Shown: positions 61,003-64,000 of the stretch, in pieces | Layout of the letters: the number at the start of each line of letters is the position of its first letter | How positions within the stretch are numbered: the stretch's first letter is position 1 | Assembly (NCBI GenBank): GCA_003635195.1 | Contig: PYIY01000099.1 | Location: forward strand, 54,020-118,019 | From: Candidatus Poribacteria bacterium | Lineage (GTDB): Bacteria; Poribacteria; WGA-4E; WGA-3G | Direction: 5' to 3' | DNA: 64,000 bases | Notes under the pieces: generated by a model | What the model was told of the DNA's origin: nothing | The model's input: only the letters and a program-made list of their open reading frames with translations | Databases searched by the model: none | Program-made: the position numbers and the translations under genes

Positions 61003-62907
61003 ATGGCTCTGACCCGCGGTGTCACCCTAAAATCAGTTACACTCTCACTCATCCTTATCCCGATCAACTGCTATTGGATTATGTATACGGAAATGGTCTG
61101 GTGGGGACTCTTTCCGACGACAATGTCGCTCTTTTTCAATGCAGTCTTTTTTCTTTTTATTATTACACTCTTCAACTTGCTGCTGCGGCGCGTCAAAAAA
61201 CAGTGGGCGTTGACACACGGTGAGCTGCTCGTTATCTATGTGATGCTTTGTATGGCAAGTGCTATCGCATCACACGATCACGCGCAGGTACTTATCCCTA
61301 TGATCGGACACGTCTTCTGGTTTGATACGCCTGAAAACGAGTGGCGAGAACTGTTGTACCGATACATGCCGACATGGGGGACAGTTCAAGATAAACGGAT
61401 TTTGGAGGGATTTTACGAAGGGCAATCCACAATCTATGACATAGAGGTGTTACGGACGTGGTTAGGGCCAACGTTATGGTGGACCAGTTTTATTGTCGTG
61501 CTTGTCTTTGTGATGCTCTGCATCAACGTTGTCCTACGCAAACAGTGGACAGAACGCGAGAAACTCGCCTATCCGATCATCCAACTGCCGTTAGAAATGA
61601 CACGGGACAGTGGCGCGAACTTCTTCCGCGGTAGAGTATTTTGGACAGCTTTTATCCTCGTTTCACTCCTCAATCTTATTAACGGACTCAGCTATCTCTT
61701 CCCGACAATCCCGATCGTCGGCGTTCGGTTTCGGAATATCAGCCAATTTTTCACTGAAAAACCGTGGAATGCAATCGGCTGGACACCATTTTCTATCTAT
61801 CCGTTTGTAATTGGACTCGGATTCTTTATGCCGTTAGATTTGTCCTTTTCCTGTTGGTTCTTTTATCTATTTCGCAAGATGCAACGGGTCGGTGGCGCAA
61901 TCGTTGGGGTTCGCGGTTTACCGGGATTCCCTTATGACCGACAGCAATCCTTAGGGGCATATCTCGGTCTCGCGATTTTCGCAGTATGGGCAAGCCGAAA
62001 ATACCTCGCTGAAGTCTTCAAGCAAGTTACCACGGGACGCTCAAGTCTTGACGAATCGGTTGAACCCATGCGGTATCGTGCCGCGATCATTGGTATTGTC
62101 TTAGGATGCATCTATCTTATAGCGTTTTCTGTGAAGATAGGCATCAGTATTTCGCTCGGCATCGCCTTTTTTGTCATGTATTTTGCACTCTCAACGGGGA
62201 TCACGCGTATGCGTGTAGAATCCGGCGCGCCTGCCCATGACTTACACTTTATGGGACCAGATTACGCCTTACCTGCGATTTTAGGCTCGCGCGGCATGGG
62301 CGGCTCTAATCTAACAGCACTCTCTTTTCTCTTTTTCTTTAATCGCGCACACCGAAGCCATCCGATGCCGCATCAATTGGAAGGCTTCCAACTCGCTTCA
62401 CGGGCGCGATTTAACCCGAAACCGTTGGTGTGGGTAATGCTTTTGGCAGTACTTGTGGGTTCTATTGGCTCTTTCTGGGCATATTTGCATGACGTCTATC
62501 GCTTCGGTTCATCGGGAAGTTTCGCACACCATCCGTTCAACCGACTCCAACAGCAGCTCAATTTCCCGACAAACACGAACATACCTGAAGTGACGTTTAT
62601 GGGGATCGGAATGGGATTCACGTTTCTCCTGATGTTTCTACGGATGCGGTTCTTTTGGTGGCCCTTCCATGCTGTCGGTTATGCGGTATCTGGGGCAGCG
62701 GATTGGTGTATGAACTGGCTCTGGATTTCACTCATGATTAGCACAATCGCAAAATGGCTAATTATTAAGCAGGGCGGATTGCAATTACACCGAAAAGCAG
62801 CACCTTTTTTCCTCGGTCTCATCCTTGGCGAGTTTGTTGCTGGTAGTTTGTGGAGTTTCTACGGCATGGCGACGGAGACCCGAATATTTCCGTTTAAGGA
62901 CTGGTAG
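61003..62907 (+). CDS. Large multi-pass membrane protein (DUF6785/OPT-like)
   Basis: The product is 634 residues, with AGGAG before the ATG. It has about 12-14 hydrophobic helices and a conserved-looking segment 'MRVESGAPAHDLHFMGPDY'. The pattern fits the DUF6785/6784 family of planctomycete-type bacteria, distantly related to oligopeptide transporters. A transport role is inferred from topology only. It follows the ASPIC gene by 40 bases, closing the operon. Confidence 0.68.
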   Translation: MALTRGVTLKSVTLSLILIPINCYWIMYTEMVWWGLFPTTMSLFFNAVFFLFIITLFNLLLRRVKKQWALTHGELLVIYVMLCMASAIASHDHAQVLIPMIGHVFWFDTPENEWRELLYRYMPTWGTVQDKRILEGFYEGQSTIYDIEVLRTWLGPTLWWTSFIVVLVFVMLCINVVLRKQWTEREKLAYPIIQLPLEMTRDSGANFFRGRVFWTAFILVSLLNLINGLSYLFPTIPIVGVRFRNISQFFTEKPWNAIGWTPFSIYPFVIGLGFFMPLDLSFSCWFFYLFRKMQRVGGAIVGVRGLPGFPYDRQQSLGAYLGLAIFAVWASRKYLAEVFKQVTTGRSSLDESVEPMRYRAAIIGIVLGCIYLIAFSVKIGISISLGIAFFVMYFALSTGITRMRVESGAPAHDLHFMGPDYALPAILGSRGMGGSNLTALSFLFFFNRAHRSHPMPHQLEGFQLASRARFNPKPLVWVMLLAVLVGSIGSFWAYLHDVYRFGSSGSFAHHPFNRLQQQLNFPTNTNIPEVTFMGIGMGFTFLLMFLRMRFFWWPFHAVGYAVSGAADWCMNWLWISLMISTIAKWLIIKQGGLQLHRKAAPFFLGLILGEFVAGSLWSFYGMATETRIFPFKDW

Positions 62908-63017
62908 TTTACTGATGCGCGTAATTTCATTTATGGCAATCAGGCATCCTACCCTTCCCGAAATCACGTCACTAACAATTGTATACCTAATGTTCTGTCA
63001 CCTCTAAACTGATAGGC

Positions 63018-63091
63018 GGTTCGTAGTAGGGCAATTCATTGCCCGTTGTTCTCACTGTGAAGCAGTGCGATAAATCGCACTACTACGAACC
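63018..63091. repeat. REP-like cruciform element
   Basis: GGTTCGTAGTA (63018-63028) pairs with TACTACGAACC (63081-63091). Inside are two perfect hairpins, GGGCAAT-tc-ATTGCCC (63029-63044) and GTGCGA-taaa-TCGCAC (63065-63080), forming a three-way cruciform. Parts recur in the element at 22.5-22.86 kb. 62908-63148 holds nothing else. Confidence 0.75.
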
Positions 63092-63148
63092 GGGTTATCT
63101 CTCATTTCAAGGCTGACAGACTACTAAATTGGATCTGGGAGGTCTCTG

Positions 63149-63214
63149 ATGGAAAAAGACGATATTGAACTGATCCAGCGCGTATTGTCACGGGACGAGA
63201 CGGCTTTCAGTTGA
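63149..63214 (+). pseudogene. Decapitated ECF sigma-factor fragment
   Basis: GGGAGG precedes the ATG. It encodes 21 residues, 'MEKDDIELIQRVLSRDETAF', plus Ser, then TGA. This is the typical start of ECF sigma factors ('LI.RVLSGDE.AFS.LV..Y'), cut off before region 2. The downstream WD40 gene begins 24 bases later with its own signal peptide. It may be a relic of a fused sigma-WD40 gene. Confidence 0.5.
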
Positions 63215-63237
63215 GAACTTGATAAGGAGAATTGACT

Positions 63238-64000
63238 ATGAGAAATATTTTTCTGTTCATGCTCCCGATGATGCTTGTGTGCCTACCGTGGCTATTCGCC
63301 AGTTTTGCACAAAATTACATCCCTGGCTACCTGCCTGAAGGTGCTATTGCGCGATTTGGGAAAGGTTATCCCTTTGATTTTCAATACGCTCCGGATGGAA
63401 CAAAACTTGCTGTCGCGAGTACAATCGGTATCTGGATCTACGATACCCGGGCCGGTGGTGAAGAACTCGACCTGCTCACAGGGCATACATACTATGTCAG
63501 TCGTGTCATTTTTAGTCCTGATAACAAGACGCTTGCGAGTATATGTCGTTGGGAAGACTATACTGTTCGTTTATGGGATGGTGTCACGGGTGCCCCCAAG
63601 GCGATACTTGTAGGACACACGGATGAGATTAATACTATCGTTTTCAGTCCTGATGGCAACACGCTTGCGAGTGCGACTGGGAACATCCGTTTATGGGATG
63701 GTGTCACCGGTGAATCAAAAGCGACACTCACAGATCATAGGGGTTCGGTTAAAGTGTTAGCGTTCAGTCCTGATAGCAGTCGTCTTGCGAGTGGCGGTGC
63801 CGACGAGGTCATCCGCCTTTGGGATGTCGCTACAGGTGAACTTCTGCTAACGTTTGCAGCACACGCGAATTCTGTTAATGCCTTGATGTATTCTCCAGAT
63901 GGGGAAAGGATTGCCAGTCAAGGTCTGGATGGCAACGTTTGTCTCTGGAACGCTCAGACGGGTGAATTTCTGCATCTCCTCAGCGATCGGACAAAAGATG
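63238..64000 (+). CDS. Exported WD40 repeat protein, partial (runs off window)
   Basis: At least 254 residues are visible. AAGGAG lies eight bases before the ATG. A signal peptide ('MRNIFLFMLPMMLVCLPWLF') leads to WD40 units with 'VFSPDNKTLAS', 'VRLWDGVTG', 'LVGHTDEINTIVFSPDG' and 'IRLWDVATGE'. Five or so blades are visible before the right edge. Propellers of this type bind proteins. The function is not known. Confidence 0.88.
   Translation, partial: MRNIFLFMLPMMLVCLPWLFASFAQNYIPGYLPEGAIARFGKGYPFDFQYAPDGTKLAVASTIGIWIYDTRAGGEELDLLTGHTYYVSRVIFSPDNKTLASICRWEDYTVRLWDGVTGAPKAILVGHTDEINTIVFSPDGNTLASATGNIRLWDGVTGESKATLTDHRGSVKVLAFSPDSSRLASGGADEVIRLWDVATGELLLTFAAHANSVNALMYSPDGERIASQGLDGNVCLWNAQTGEFLHLLSDRTKD

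Overview
The window looks like a chromosomal segment of a Candidatus Poribacteria-like bacterium, a lineage known from marine sponges. The inference rests on gene content: five sulfatases, three phytanoyl-CoA dioxygenase (PhyH)-family proteins, Gfo/Idh/MocA dehydrogenases paired with zinc alcohol dehydrogenases, ThuA, ASPIC/UnbV and WD40 proteins, many toxin-antitoxin remnants and many short palindromic repeats. No rRNA, tRNA or CRISPR array was seen, so the taxonomy is an inference.

Layout. 1-11 kb: an edge-truncated PhyH gene, then a rightward operon from tandem sigma70 promoters encoding a giant exported Ig-like protein with a T9SS/FlgD-type C-terminal domain, a PorV/PorQ-like barrel and a LysM coiled-coil protein. 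11-20.5 kb: housekeeping and envelope genes (degenerate AccA-like protein, two CDP-alcohol phosphatidyltransferases, a TauE-type permease, a MetE-like protein, a lipoprotein, PhyH, MazG, a TPR-transglutaminase lipoprotein). 20.7-31 kb: a sulfatase region with a tandem duplicated pair, PhyH, a lactonase and two toxin-antitoxin loci (a truncated MazF with an internally duplicated partner, and DUF433/DUF5615). 31-35.4 kb: three paralogous fusions of an RDD membrane domain to a PspA/IM30-like coiled coil, plus a small conserved-looking protein. 35.4-38.5 kb: dehydrogenases and ThuA.

38.7-50.6 kb is the most striking part. A type III-like methyltransferase (Mod) and a type III-like Res helicase-nuclease are separated by five co-directional genes: an XRE regulator behind duplicated promoters, a Cas4/AddB-like PD-(D/E)XK Fe-S nuclease, a long Argonaute (PIWI protein) with an apparently complete DEDD tetrad, a small helical protein and an HExxH metallopeptidase. 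Stops and starts abut or overlap through most of it. I read this as a composite defence locus in which an Argonaute module sits inside a type III restriction-modification locus. I do not know a named system with this composition.

50.9-64 kb: another sulfatase, a frameshifted antitoxin-like gene, a secreted protein related to the lipoprotein at 15 kb, a second dehydrogenase pair, then a tightly packed TPR / FGE-like / ASPIC-ankyrin / large membrane protein operon. The window ends in a WD40 protein preceded by what looks like a decapitated sigma-factor gene. Several families of 30-120 bp palindromic repeats lie in the intergenic spaces, some apparently nested within one another.
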